The notes beneath the pieces are model-generated. The model had not been told where the DNA came from and did no database searches. It saw only the letters and a list, made by a program, of their open reading frames with translations. 6,234 nucleotides of DNA from Acidimicrobiia bacterium (GTDB taxonomy: Bacteria > Actinomycetota > Acidimicrobiia > Acidimicrobiales > Aldehydirespiratoraceae): contig JAJDZO010000050.1 of assembly GCA_022824605.1 (NCBI GenBank), positions 1 to 6,234 on the forward strand. Direction: 5' to 3'. Of the stretch, positions 1-5,417 are shown piece by piece (within the stretch, counting starts at the first letter, position 1; every line of letters begins with the position of its first letter). A program made the position numbers and the translations under genes.

Positions 1-1
1 G

Positions 2-268
2 ACCCTGGCCTGCGAACCCGAACTGCTGGACCTGTACCGCGCCGAGCTGGCCGCCGCGGGAGGCCCCGACTGGAACGCCGAGGATCTGGCCGAGGATCTG
101 GCCTGGGCCTCGTTCTACTGGGTGGGGGTGTCGCACATCCCGTTCATGCACTCGGTACACGCAGGCGAGCACGACCGCTCCCACCGGCGGTTCAAGGCGA
201 TGATGGAGGGCACCATCGCCGCGGCTGAGCGCTGGAACGCCGCCGAGCGCATGAGAGCACACACCTGA
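2..268 (+). CDS. C-terminal end of a phosphotransferase-like protein (partial)
   Basis: The frame is open from the window edge to a TGA and gives 88 residues of a protein whose N-terminus lies outside. The visible part has an acidic, helical stretch (ELLDLYRAELAAAGGPDWN), then a WASFYWVGVSHIPFM segment, then a helix ending FKAMMEGTIAAAERWNA. This order recalls the C-terminal lobe of the aminoglycoside phosphotransferase / ecdysteroid-kinase-like family common in actinobacteria, where a YR..xLYGL..P segment precedes a terminal FxxMxER..AAxED helix. The catalytic Brenner motif would lie upstream, so the call rests on the tail only. The next gene starts 38 bp downstream on the same strand and may be co-transcribed. 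A 4-residue tandem repeat (AEDL AEDL) comes from an exact 12-bp DNA duplication at 77-100. Family assignment is an inference; that it is coding is well supported. Confidence 0.55.
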   Translation, partial: TLACEPELLDLYRAELAAAGGPDWNAEDLAEDLAWASFYWVGVSHIPFMHSVHAGEHDRSHRRFKAMMEGTIAAAERWNAAERMRAHT

Positions 269-306
269 GGGCGGGCCCGGCCCGCCACGAGACAGAGGGG
301 AAACCG

Positions 307-1398
307 GTGCAGGGACTGATATTGGAGGGCACCACCACCGACAGCGTTCGCCTGTCGGAGGATCTGGAACTCGTGGGAACGCTCGCTCCCCGCCAGGTGC
401 GGGTGGAGATCCGAGCGGCCGGCGTGTGCGGCAGCGACCTGAGTTGCGTGCTGGGCAAGTACTACATGCCCCTGCCGCTGGTGCCCGGCCACGAGGCCGC
501 CGGGGTGGTGGTCGAGGTCGGATCGGCGGTCACCTACTGCGAGGTGGGCGACCATGTGATCTTGTCCACGTTCGGCAACTGCGGTCACTGCGGCGACTGT
601 GAGGGCGGCGATCCGGGCGACTGCACCAACGTGGCGTTGGGGTCGCTGAGCCAGCCGTTCGCAGAGAACGGCCGGCCCGTCTACAACTTCGCCAACATCG
701 GGGCGTTCGTGCAGCAGGCCGTGGTCAACGAGAACCAGTGCATCCCGATCCCCACCGAGATGCCGTTGACCGCGGCCGCGCTGATCGGTTGCGGGGTGGT
801 CACCGGAGCGGGCGCGGTGTTCAACCGGGCCCGGGTGCAGATCGGCGACACGGTGGCGGTGATCGGCGCGGGCGGGGTCGGTCTCAACGTGATCCAGGCC
901 GCCCGGCTGGTAGGAGCTTCGGCGATCATCGCCATAGACCGCGTCGCAGCGAAGGAGGCGCTCGCAGTGGAGTTCGGGGCGACCGACTTCGTGCTGGCTG
1001 ACGGTGAGGATTTCGATCCGGTCGCGGCGGTCAAGTCGTTGTGCCCGGCCGGGGTGCACCACGCCTTCGAGGTGGTCGGCAACACCGCCCTGCTGGCCCA
1101 GGCGATCTCGATGACCCGTCCTGGTGGCAACGTGTGCGCGGTAGGCGTTCCCGACCTGGGCGCCAAGGTCACCTATCCGTTCCTGGACCTGCATCAGAAC
1201 AAGAGCCTCATGGGCGTCCGAGCCGGCGGCGCACGCCCCCGCAAGGACTTCGCCATGCTGGCCGACCTCTACCTGAGGGGCAGGTTGAAGCTTGACGAGA
1301 TGATCTCGCGCACCGCCGGGCTCGACGGTCTGCAGGCCGCGTTCGACGCTCTCAACACCGGCGCCGAGGCCCGCACCGTCCTGCTCCCCAACGGCTAG
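307..1398 (+). CDS. Zn-dependent alcohol dehydrogenase, MDR superfamily
   Basis: A 363-aa medium-chain dehydrogenase/reductase, the usual length for zinc alcohol dehydrogenases. The GTG start at 307 follows an AGAGGGGA ribosome site by a few bases. The N-terminal GroES-like domain shows the catalytic zinc set: Cys41 in AAGVCGSD, His62-Glu63 in PGHEAAG, and Cys162 in ALIGCGVVTG. The lobe for the structural zinc carries Cys92, Cys95, Cys98 and Cys106. The Rossmann domain has GAGGVG at 187-192. Asp211 ends the second strand (IIAID), which in this family points to NAD(H) rather than NADP(H). The reaction would be oxidation of an alcohol to an aldehyde or ketone, or the reverse, in the cytoplasm. 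The ALIGCGVVTGAGAVFN stretch is typical of the liver-ADH/formaldehyde-dehydrogenase/NDMA-dependent branch, but the substrate cannot be read from sequence. The upstream gene ends 38 bp before it, and the downstream gene is convergent. Confidence 0.93.
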   Translation: MQGLILEGTTTDSVRLSEDLELVGTLAPRQVRVEIRAAGVCGSDLSCVLGKYYMPLPLVPGHEAAGVVVEVGSAVTYCEVGDHVILSTFGNCGHCGDCEGGDPGDCTNVALGSLSQPFAENGRPVYNFANIGAFVQQAVVNENQCIPIPTEMPLTAAALIGCGVVTGAGAVFNRARVQIGDTVAVIGAGGVGLNVIQAARLVGASAIIAIDRVAAKEALAVEFGATDFVLADGEDFDPVAAVKSLCPAGVHHAFEVVGNTALLAQAISMTRPGGNVCAVGVPDLGAKVTYPFLDLHQNKSLMGVRAGGARPRKDFAMLADLYLRGRLKLDEMISRTAGLDGLQAAFDALNTGAEARTVLLPNG

Positions 1399-1423
1399 GC
1401 GGGAACGGGCCAAGCGCGGCGTG

Positions 1424-1446
1424 TGCCGCTCTGGTGCGCAGCGGCA
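1424..1446. terminator. Hairpin between convergent genes, possible bidirectional terminator
   Basis: TGCCGCT (1424-1430) and AGCGGCA (1440-1446) form a perfect 7-bp stem with a 9-nt loop. It lies between the stop of the alcohol dehydrogenase (1398) and the stop of the opposing gene (1452). No T-run follows on either side, so it would be a weak or non-canonical terminator. The position between two convergent ends is the main support. Confidence 0.4.
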
Positions 1447-1460
1447 ACGAGCTAGCTCGT
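1447..1460. repeat. 14-bp perfect palindrome over a stop codon
   Basis: ACGAGCTAGCTCGT is a perfect 14-bp inverted repeat with no spacer. Its centre contains the TAG stop codon (1454-1452) of the minus-strand gene, and it directly abuts the 1424-1446 hairpin. With that hairpin it makes two back-to-back dyads between convergent genes. It may contribute to termination or be a protein-binding site; nothing here decides between them. Confidence 0.5.
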
Positions 1461-2051
1461 GAACGTCAACTGCTCCATCTCGGCGACCAGACAGGCGGCG
1501 ACGGAGGCCCTGGCGACGGCCTCGCAGCGGGCAAGATCGCCGATACCCAGGGGACTGATCGCCACCAGCGTCACCCCGAGACCGTCGTCCTGCACCAGGC
1601 TGGCACTGAGAGCCACCCCCTCGTCGTGCAGATCATCGGGGCCGTCCGCCGCATGCCCGACAGCGGGCACCGCGTGCAGGCTGGTGAGAACGTCGTCAAC
1701 CAGCACGGCCGACAGCGACGTGGTGAACGCGTACGACGTGGTCTCGCAGCCGGCCACCCGGTACAACCCGCCTCCGAGGTGGTCCATGTCAACGCCCGAC
1801 GACGTGAGGGTCAACGCCGGCTCGTCAGTCAGGTTGAGGCCCAGCATCGGGCCGAGCGTCGAGCCGTTCTGTGCGACCAGCACCAGTTGGCGGAACTCGG
1901 CCGGATGCAGGGAGCAGCGGGGATCAGTCATCGGCCCGATCGAGCAGCGTTCACCGTCGGCGCCGATCAGCTCGAGCCGGGCTCCCGGCAGGTGAAAGAC
2001 CAGAGCGGCCGCTATCTGAAGGGTTCCCGCGAGGGGAACAGTCGAAGTCAT
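1452..2051 (-). CDS. Conserved-looking hypothetical protein, 199 aa
   Basis: I do not recognise a family. The minus strand is chosen over overlapping plus-strand frames because its ATG (2051-2049) has a strong ribosome site, AAAGGAG followed by CACGAA. Its product also has a natural soluble-protein composition rich in Leu, Val, Ala, Asp and Gly, whereas the plus-strand frames give Arg/Gln/Ser-rich shadow products. There is no clear signal peptide: residues 5-23 are fairly apolar but lack a basic N-terminus. The protein alternates short hydrophobic strands (LVLVAQNG, GVALSASLVQDD, LGVTLVAISPLG) with acidic turns and ends in a helix (ARCEAVARASVAACLVAEMEQL). This suggests a compact alpha/beta domain, possibly ligand-binding. 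It is convergent with the alcohol dehydrogenase and divergent from the VOC gene, and appears to be its own transcription unit. Confidence 0.72.
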   Translation of the reverse strand: MTSTVPLAGTLQIAAALVFHLPGARLELIGADGERCSIGPMTDPRCSLHPAEFRQLVLVAQNGSTLGPMLGLNLTDEPALTLTSSGVDMDHLGGGLYRVAGCETTSYAFTTSLSAVLVDDVLTSLHAVPAVGHAADGPDDLHDEGVALSASLVQDDGLGVTLVAISPLGIGDLARCEAVARASVAACLVAEMEQLTFTS

Positions 2052-2362
2052 TTCGTGCTCCTTTCGGCATGAGAGACTGCCGCCACATCAACGGCGCAAG
2101 GAGCGAGATCTCGCATGGGCGCTCCGACCCAGCGGCCGAGTCCGTCGTGGCTGTGCACGGCGTCCGGCGATCCGTCGGTGACTGTAGCCCCCAAACCCGC
2201 CCCGGTCACGAGCCAATTTCGACAACGTGGGGATTGCACGCAGCGATCGTCGAGCGCATGGTCATTGCGTTGCGGATGGCCTTGCCCCGCTTCACCGGCG
2301 CGAGCGGCGGAATCGAGCCGATACTGTTCACCGCAAGCGTCGAGCGACACAATGCGAGAGCC
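2052..2362. other. Divergent intergenic region, 311 bp
   Basis: Non-coding space between two divergently transcribed genes, so it should contain both promoters. I see no convincing -35/-10 pair on either strand. It holds a 12-bp palindrome at 2103-2114 and two copies of the 9-mer CGTCGAGCG (2248-2256 and 2338-2346). The frame of the downstream VOC gene stays open back through this stretch, but the translated segment has no VOC-like features and looks like chance read-through in high-GC DNA. Confidence 0.5.
2103..2114. promoter_or_regulatory. 12-bp perfect palindrome, candidate operator
   Basis: GCGAGATCTCGC is a perfect dyad in the divergent intergenic region, about 52 bp upstream of the start of the minus-strand hypothetical gene. 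That position would suit a dimeric repressor site for that gene or for both divergent genes. No regulator gene lies nearby and only one copy was noticed, so the function is inferred. Confidence 0.3.
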
Positions 2363-2767
2363 ATGCGGCGGATGCACATCGGACTGCAGGTCGACGACCT
2401 TGAGGAGTCGATCGAGTTCTACACCCGGCTGTTCGGCGTGGAGCCCACGCTGCGTCGCTCCGACTATGCCAAGTGGATGCTCGACGATCCGCGGGTGAAC
2501 TTCTCGCTCGACACCCACGGCGACGGCTCCCCGGGCTCGGCCCACTACGGCATCCAGGTCGAGTCCCATCCCGAGCTGGAGGACCTGAGGGATCACATCG
2601 ACTCGGCCGGAATGACCCGCGCCGACCAGGACGACGTGGTGTGCGGCTACCAGCTCCAGCACAAGTCGTGGGTGGCCGACCCCGACGGTGTCATGTGGGA
2701 GGCGTTCTTCACCGAGGGAGTGGTCGACTCCGGCTACGGCACCGCCGAGATGCCCGACCCCGCCTGA
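2363..2767 (+). CDS. VOC (glyoxalase/CadI/ArsI-like) metalloprotein
   Basis: A 134-aa single-module vicinal oxygen chelate protein: a beta-alpha-beta-beta-beta start (MHIGLQVDDLEESIEFYTRLFG) and a second half ending in WVADPDGVMWEAFF. His5, His61 and Glu113 occupy the three metal-ligand positions expected in this fold. The overall match, including the KxWVxDPDGxxWE ending, is closest to the CadI / ArsI C-As-lyase-like branch. ArsI enzymes have a Cys-Cys pair before that ending, where this protein has VVCGYQ with only Cys94. Arsenic lyase activity is therefore doubtful, and a dioxygenase or other VOC role is equally possible. The ATG at 2363 has only a weak GAGAG just upstream; a second ATG at 2372 would also keep the fold intact. 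It converges on the metal-binding lipoprotein gene. Confidence 0.85.
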   Translation: MRRMHIGLQVDDLEESIEFYTRLFGVEPTLRRSDYAKWMLDDPRVNFSLDTHGDGSPGSAHYGIQVESHPELEDLRDHIDSAGMTRADQDDVVCGYQLQHKSWVADPDGVMWEAFFTEGVVDSGYGTAEMPDPA

Positions 2768-2777
2768 CGCTCACGGT

Positions 2778-2802
2778 AAGCAGCCCGACAGAGCGGGTGC
2801 TT
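2778..2802. terminator. Hairpin between convergent VOC and lipoprotein genes
   Basis: AAGCA-g-CCCG (2778-2787) pairs with CGGG-TGCTT (2794-2802), giving a 9-bp stem with one bulged G and a 6-nt loop. It sits in the 36-bp gap between two convergent stop codons and is nearly symmetrical, as a bidirectional terminator would be. A short TT ends one arm and AA the other, with no longer T tract. Confidence 0.5.
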
Positions 2803-2803
2803 G

Positions 2804-3349
2804 TCAGGAGATCTCCAGCAGAGTCAGCAGCAGTCCTGAGCCCTCCAGTTCCACCTCGAACACACCGGGGATCTCGGCCTTGAACGCGAAGTGGGCGGGA
2901 TAGCCGTCGGACACGGCTCGCAGGATGTCGTAGCCGTGGACGTGGACCTCCTCAGCGGTGTCGGACGTGACCATCAAGGCCACCACCGAACCGAGATCGA
3001 CCTCGACGCGCTCGACGCCGCCCACCGGGGCACCGTCCACCACCTCCACCACGACCGTCTGAACGGCGTCGGCCAGAGCAGCGTCGTAGCGGGTGGCCGC
3101 GCCCGCCGTCGCATGGCCGTGATCGTGATCGCCGTCGCCGTGATCGTGGTCGTGATCGTCGTCGCTGCTGTGGTCACTTTCATCGGCGCTGGACTCGTCC
3201 ATGGCCGCCATGTCGGCCATGTCACCGGTCGAGGAGTTGGCGGCGGTCGCAGATGATGTGTCGTCACTGCTGCAGGCAATGAGCGCAGCCAGCACGAGAG
3301 CCATCACCGCTGCGCATAGACGCCTACCGGCGAGTCTCGGCGTGATCAT
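2804..3349 (-). CDS. Lipoprotein with His/Asp-rich linker and cupredoxin-like domain
   Basis: A 181-aa exported lipoprotein. The N-terminus has basic residues (R5, R9, R10), a hydrophobic core and a lipobox LIAC ending at Cys26, so it should be anchored outside the membrane. Residues 43-50 carry Met spaced as MxxMxxM (44, 47, 50), and residues 59-79 are almost all His, Asp and Gly (six His). Both are typical metal-binding, especially Cu or Zn, features. The C-terminal half (about 95-181) resembles the small cupredoxin-like domain seen in many actinobacterial exported proteins: EVHVHGYD at 134-141 is followed by GVFEVELE at 162-169. His136/His138 are candidate ligands, but the canonical Cys ligand of a type-1 copper site is absent. 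A role in metal buffering or delivery at the cell surface is inferred. The ATG at 3349 lies 10 nt from AGGAGG; the in-frame TTG at 3352 lies 7 nt from it and is a real alternative. Confidence 0.85.
   Translation of the reverse strand: MITPRLAGRRLCAAVMALVLAALIACSSDDTSSATAANSSTGDMADMAAMDESSADESDHSSDDDHDHDHGDGDHDHGHATAGAATRYDAALADAVQTVVVEVVDGAPVGGVERVEVDLGSVVALMVTSDTAEEVHVHGYDILRAVSDGYPAHFAFKAEIPGVFEVELEGSGLLLTLLEIS
3119..3164. repeat. Low-complexity GTGATC/GTCGTC-type repeat encoding the His-Asp linker
   Basis: A short imperfect repeat made of GTGATC, GTGGTC and GTCGTC units, within the lipoprotein gene. Read on the minus strand it encodes the Asp-His-Asp-His linker. Such tracts tend to vary in length by replication slippage, so linker length may differ between strains. 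Confidence 0.6.
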
Positions 3350-3618
3350 CAAGCTGGGCCCTCCTGTATGAGCGTCCGATTGATCCGAACGGTAACGACG
3401 TGGACCGATCCTCCAAACGCTCGAACTCGGCCGACAGAGCCTTCAGGTTGAGGGCTCGAGAGGGCGCGCGGACAGGTGCAGGCGTGTCGCGCCGGGGCGG
3501 GGCGTTTCCCGCTCTTGTTCGCTACGCTCACGGGCCGCCAAACCACGGCATGGCTGCCCACGGCCTCGCCCGTGTGGAGCGCGTTCGCTCGCCTATTCGC
3601 TCGGCCTCTCAGAGCGCG
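3350..3618. other. Non-coding, repeat-rich stretch upstream of the lipoprotein
   Basis: About 270 bp with no convincing gene. Open frames on either strand here have Arg/Pro/Ser-rich products and no ribosome site. The left end must hold the minus-strand lipoprotein promoter, and AGGAGG sits just before its start; I could not place -35/-10 boxes. The right part contains TTCGCT three times (3518, 3584, 3596), CCACGG-type repeats and small dyads such as GAGCG-cgtt-CGCTC (3577-3590). Confidence 0.5.
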
Positions 3619-3620
3619 CT
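3578..3620 (-). terminator. Possible terminator-like inverted repeat after the SDR gene
   Basis: AGCGCG at 3578-3583 is complementary to CGCGCT at 3615-3620, enclosing about 31 nt that include smaller dyads and two GAGCGAA repeats on the minus strand. It starts at the SDR stop codon, where the FDOR-SDR transcript should end. There is no T-run and the loop is long, so this is a weak call. Confidence 0.22.
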
Positions 3621-4404
3621 AGCGGGCGGTCCAGCCGCCGTCGATGACGATGGTCTGGCCGGTGATGTAGCTGCCCGCGTCGGAGGCCAGCAGCAGCAGC
3701 GCGCCGTCGAACTCGTGGACCTCCCCGGCGCGCCGCATGAGAGTGTTGCGCTGGATGTGGCCCAGGCCGGGTGCGTCGCCCGCGAACATCTCCTCGGTCA
3801 GCTCGCTGCGGAAGTAGCCCGGCGCGATGGCGTTGACCCGGATGCCGTCGGGCGCCCATTGCTTGGCCATCTCCCGGGTGAGCCCGATGAGGCCGCTCTT
3901 GGAGGCCACGTATCCGGCCTGATGGTTTCCGCCGGAGGCCACGATCCCCAGCATCGAGGCCACGTTGACGATGCTGCCGCCCCGGCCGTGGCTGATCATC
4001 TGGCGGGCCGCGGCCGCCGACAGCACGAACGCGCCGGTGAGGTTGATGTCGAGCACCCGCCGGAACTGGGCAGGATCCTGCTCGTGGGCCCGGACGACGG
4101 CGTCGCTCGTGCCGGCGTTGTTGACGACGATGTCGGGTCCGCCAAGGTCGGCGGCCGCGTCGACCAGCCGTTGGAGCTGCGAGTCGTCGGCGACGTCGCA
4201 GCCCACCGGCACGACCCCGGCGACCTCGCCGGCCAGGGCCTCCAGGCGGTCCAGCCTGCGAGCGGCGGCCACCACGGTCGCACCCCGCGACGCCAGAAGC
4301 CGGCAGTAACGCTGGCCCAGGGTCCCGCTGGCCCCCGTGACGACGGCGACCCTGCCCCGCACCGAGAAGGGATCGTCGGCCGGATGCGCGCCGGTTGCGT
4401 CCAT
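3619..4404 (-). CDS. Classical short-chain dehydrogenase/reductase (SDR)
   Basis: A 261-aa cytoplasmic SDR with every classical signature. The cofactor loop is TGASGTLG (23-30), Asp70 (CDV) contacts adenine, and NNAG lies at 95-98. The catalytic tetrad is Asn121, Ser150, Tyr165 and Lys169 (YVASK). The IRVNAIAPGYFRSELT segment and the GQTIVIDGGW ending are also typical. Arg49-Arg50 directly after the second strand suggests NADP(H) preference. Substrates of this FabG-like group are hydroxy/keto compounds, but the specific one cannot be read here. The ATG at 4404 follows the stop of the F420-type oxidoreductase by 6 bp with only a weak ribosome site, which suggests translational coupling in a two-gene operon. 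The first 15 residues form a short extension ahead of the first strand. Confidence 0.93.
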   Translation of the reverse strand: MDATGAHPADDPFSVRGRVAVVTGASGTLGQRYCRLLASRGATVVAAARRLDRLEALAGEVAGVVPVGCDVADDSQLQRLVDAAADLGGPDIVVNNAGTSDAVVRAHEQDPAQFRRVLDINLTGAFVLSAAAARQMISHGRGGSIVNVASMLGIVASGGNHQAGYVASKSGLIGLTREMAKQWAPDGIRVNAIAPGYFRSELTEEMFAGDAPGLGHIQRNTLMRRAGEVHEFDGALLLLASDAGSYITGQTIVIDGGWTAR

Positions 4405-4410
4405 GGTCGA

Positions 4411-4833
4411 TCAGCTACGGATGTGGCCGGTTGCGCTGGTCGGGGTGAAGCGGGCGATCAGGCGGCCCTCGTCGATCATTGCCTGCCGGTACTCGTCCCA
4501 GTCGGGGTGCGGACCTCCGGCGACCCGCTCGTAGTAGTCGACCAGTGCGTCGCTGGTGGCGTCGCCCGGACTGGTCGTGGGCGGCGACAGTTCGACGGTG
4601 CCGTCGAGCGACACGTACGACCACGCCTTCTCATCGGAGATGTGCAGCACCGCCCTCGGGTCGCGTCGCAGGTTGGCCGTCTTGGCCCTGCCCGCGGTGA
4701 CCGAGATGGCGAAGGCGCCGTCGCTGACCGTGTAAACGATGTCGGAGGATTGGGGCCGGCCGTCGGAGCGGATGGTTATCAGCACCCCTAGCCGGTGCTC
4801 GGCCGCCCAGGCGATTGCTTGTGACAGTTCCAT
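4411..4833 (-). CDS. PPOX-class F420-dependent oxidoreductase (FDOR-B, Rv1155-like)
   Basis: A 140-aa split-beta-barrel flavin/deazaflavin oxidoreductase of the usual length for the F420-binding Rv1155-type family. The opening GVLITIRSDGRPQSSDIVY (16-34) is the typical first beta hairpin. RAKTANLRRDPRA (49-61) is the cofactor-phosphate and polyglutamate-binding stretch, and DGTVEL follows at 77-82. The conserved LVDYYERVAG..HPDWDEYRQAM helix lies at 97-119, with a final RFTP strand. Such enzymes transfer hydride from reduced F420 to unsaturated or heme-derived substrates. F420 use is family knowledge; FMN use cannot be excluded. The ATG at 4833 has AGGA eight bases upstream. It is the first gene of a tight pair with the SDR, so the two may act on one substrate in succession. 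Confidence 0.9.
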   Translation of the reverse strand: MELSQAIAWAAEHRLGVLITIRSDGRPQSSDIVYTVSDGAFAISVTAGRAKTANLRRDPRAVLHISDEKAWSYVSLDGTVELSPPTTSPGDATSDALVDYYERVAGGPHPDWDEYRQAMIDEGRLIARFTPTSATGHIRS

Positions 4834-4867
4834 AACCGTCTTCCTAGCGGCCCGACCGGCTCAGCGC

Positions 4868-5011
4868 TCAGCCGGGTCCCGGCAGGCCTGGGCCGTCGAT
4901 GTGGGGGCCGTTCGTGCCCCCGAGCTCGGTCGAGCAGGTGCGCGACTGGTCGAGCAGCAGCGAGACCTCGCCGGCGGTCATCTCGATCTGCGAGCGCTGG
5001 TTCCTGCCCAC
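4868..5011 (-). pseudogene. N-terminal remnant of a second FDOR/PPOX-type gene
   Basis: A 47-codon frame starts at GTG 5011, just after GGGGGAG, and ends in TGA at 4868. Its first 38 residues (after GRNQRS: QIEMTAGEVSLLLDQSRT, then NGPHID) read like the start of an F420-dependent or PPOX oxidoreductase, whose usual pattern is R-I-xMTxxE...LL..xRT...T..xxGxPH. The match stops at PHI, and a short Gly/Pro tail follows. The rest of the roughly 130-150-residue domain is absent, since the intact FDOR starts 35 bp downstream with its own complete N-terminus. It looks like a truncated neighbour or the remnant of a tandem duplication. It could still be translated as a short peptide ahead of the FDOR-SDR pair. 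The homology was judged by eye. Confidence 0.45.
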
Positions 5012-5111
5012 GGTTCTCCCCCACGGTCTCGGTCGCCGACTCTAGCCATCGGCCCGGTAGCTTCTCGGCGCAGGCGTGCTAGTCACGAAGGTCACCGGAA
5101 GGGGCACGGTC

Positions 5112-5417
5112 ATGTCGAAGGTTTCTGTGTTCGCGAAGTTCTCCTGCCAGGAGGGCAAGGGCGAGGAGATGGATGAGGCGCTGCGGGCCGTTGTCGCCGC
5201 CAGCGAGTCGGTGGACGGGGTGGAGTCTTACTCCTACCACCGGGGCGAGGACGGCACCTACTGGTTCTTCGCACTCATGTCGAGCATGGAGGCGGCCCAG
5301 CAGCACGCCAACAACGAGGCCATGCAGGCGGCCATGCCCACGATGATGGCACTGCTGGACGGCCCGCCCGACATGGCCATGACCACCCCCGTGGCGGCCA
5401 ACGGCTTCGACTTCTAG
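5112..5417 (+). CDS. Antibiotic biosynthesis monooxygenase (ABM) domain protein
   Basis: A 101-aa ferredoxin-like-fold protein of the ABM/YgiN type: a beta strand (MSKVSVFAKFSCQEGKGEEM), a helix (EALRAVVAASESVDGVES), then YSYHRGEDGTYWFFALMSSMEAAQQH, with the conserved His65 in the EAxxxH turn, and a closing helix. Members are dimeric, cofactor-free monooxygenases or heme- or quinone-acting enzymes, so the exact reaction is not given by sequence. ATG 5112 is chosen because AAGGGG lies seven bases upstream and residues 1-8 form the expected first strand. An earlier in-frame start at 5076 adds residues with no fold match. Its TAG interlocks with the stop of a small minus-strand frame. It is divergent from the FDOR remnant, with about 100 bp between the two starts. 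Confidence 0.85.
   Translation: MSKVSVFAKFSCQEGKGEEMDEALRAVVAASESVDGVESYSYHRGEDGTYWFFALMSSMEAAQQHANNEAMQAAMPTMMALLDGPPDMAMTTPVAANGFDF

Noticed and set aside
115..1413. Minus-strand 432-codon frame opposite the alcohol dehydrogenase
   Set aside because: Antisense shadow: the plus strand carries all zinc and Rossmann motifs and a ribosome site, and the minus product is His/Gln/Arg-rich with no recognisable domain.
1434..2072. Plus-strand frames of 212 and 178 codons over the unknown 199-aa gene
   Set aside because: No ribosome site and shadow-like composition; the minus frame has AAAGGAG at proper spacing and a natural composition.
1871..2362. N-terminal extension of the VOC protein
   Set aside because: The frame is open far upstream and has other ATGs (for example 2261), but those residues have no VOC features and overlap the unknown gene's 5' part. 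The fold begins at the 2363 or 2372 ATG.
3349..3561. 70-codon minus-strand frame upstream of the lipoprotein
   Set aside because: Basic, Pro/Ser-rich product with no ribosome site; it ends at the lipoprotein start region and covers the likely promoter.
3400..4791. Long plus-strand open frame of about 460 codons opposite the SDR and FDOR genes
   Set aside because: Both minus-strand genes show full family motifs. The plus frame gives Arg/Gly/Val/His-rich sequence with no domain, as expected for antisense reading of high-GC genes.
4788..5024. 78-codon minus-strand frame upstream of the FDOR
   Set aside because: It is in a different frame from the FDOR-like remnant, is Arg-rich, and runs into the intact FDOR start. 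The 5011 GTG frame has the family-like sequence.
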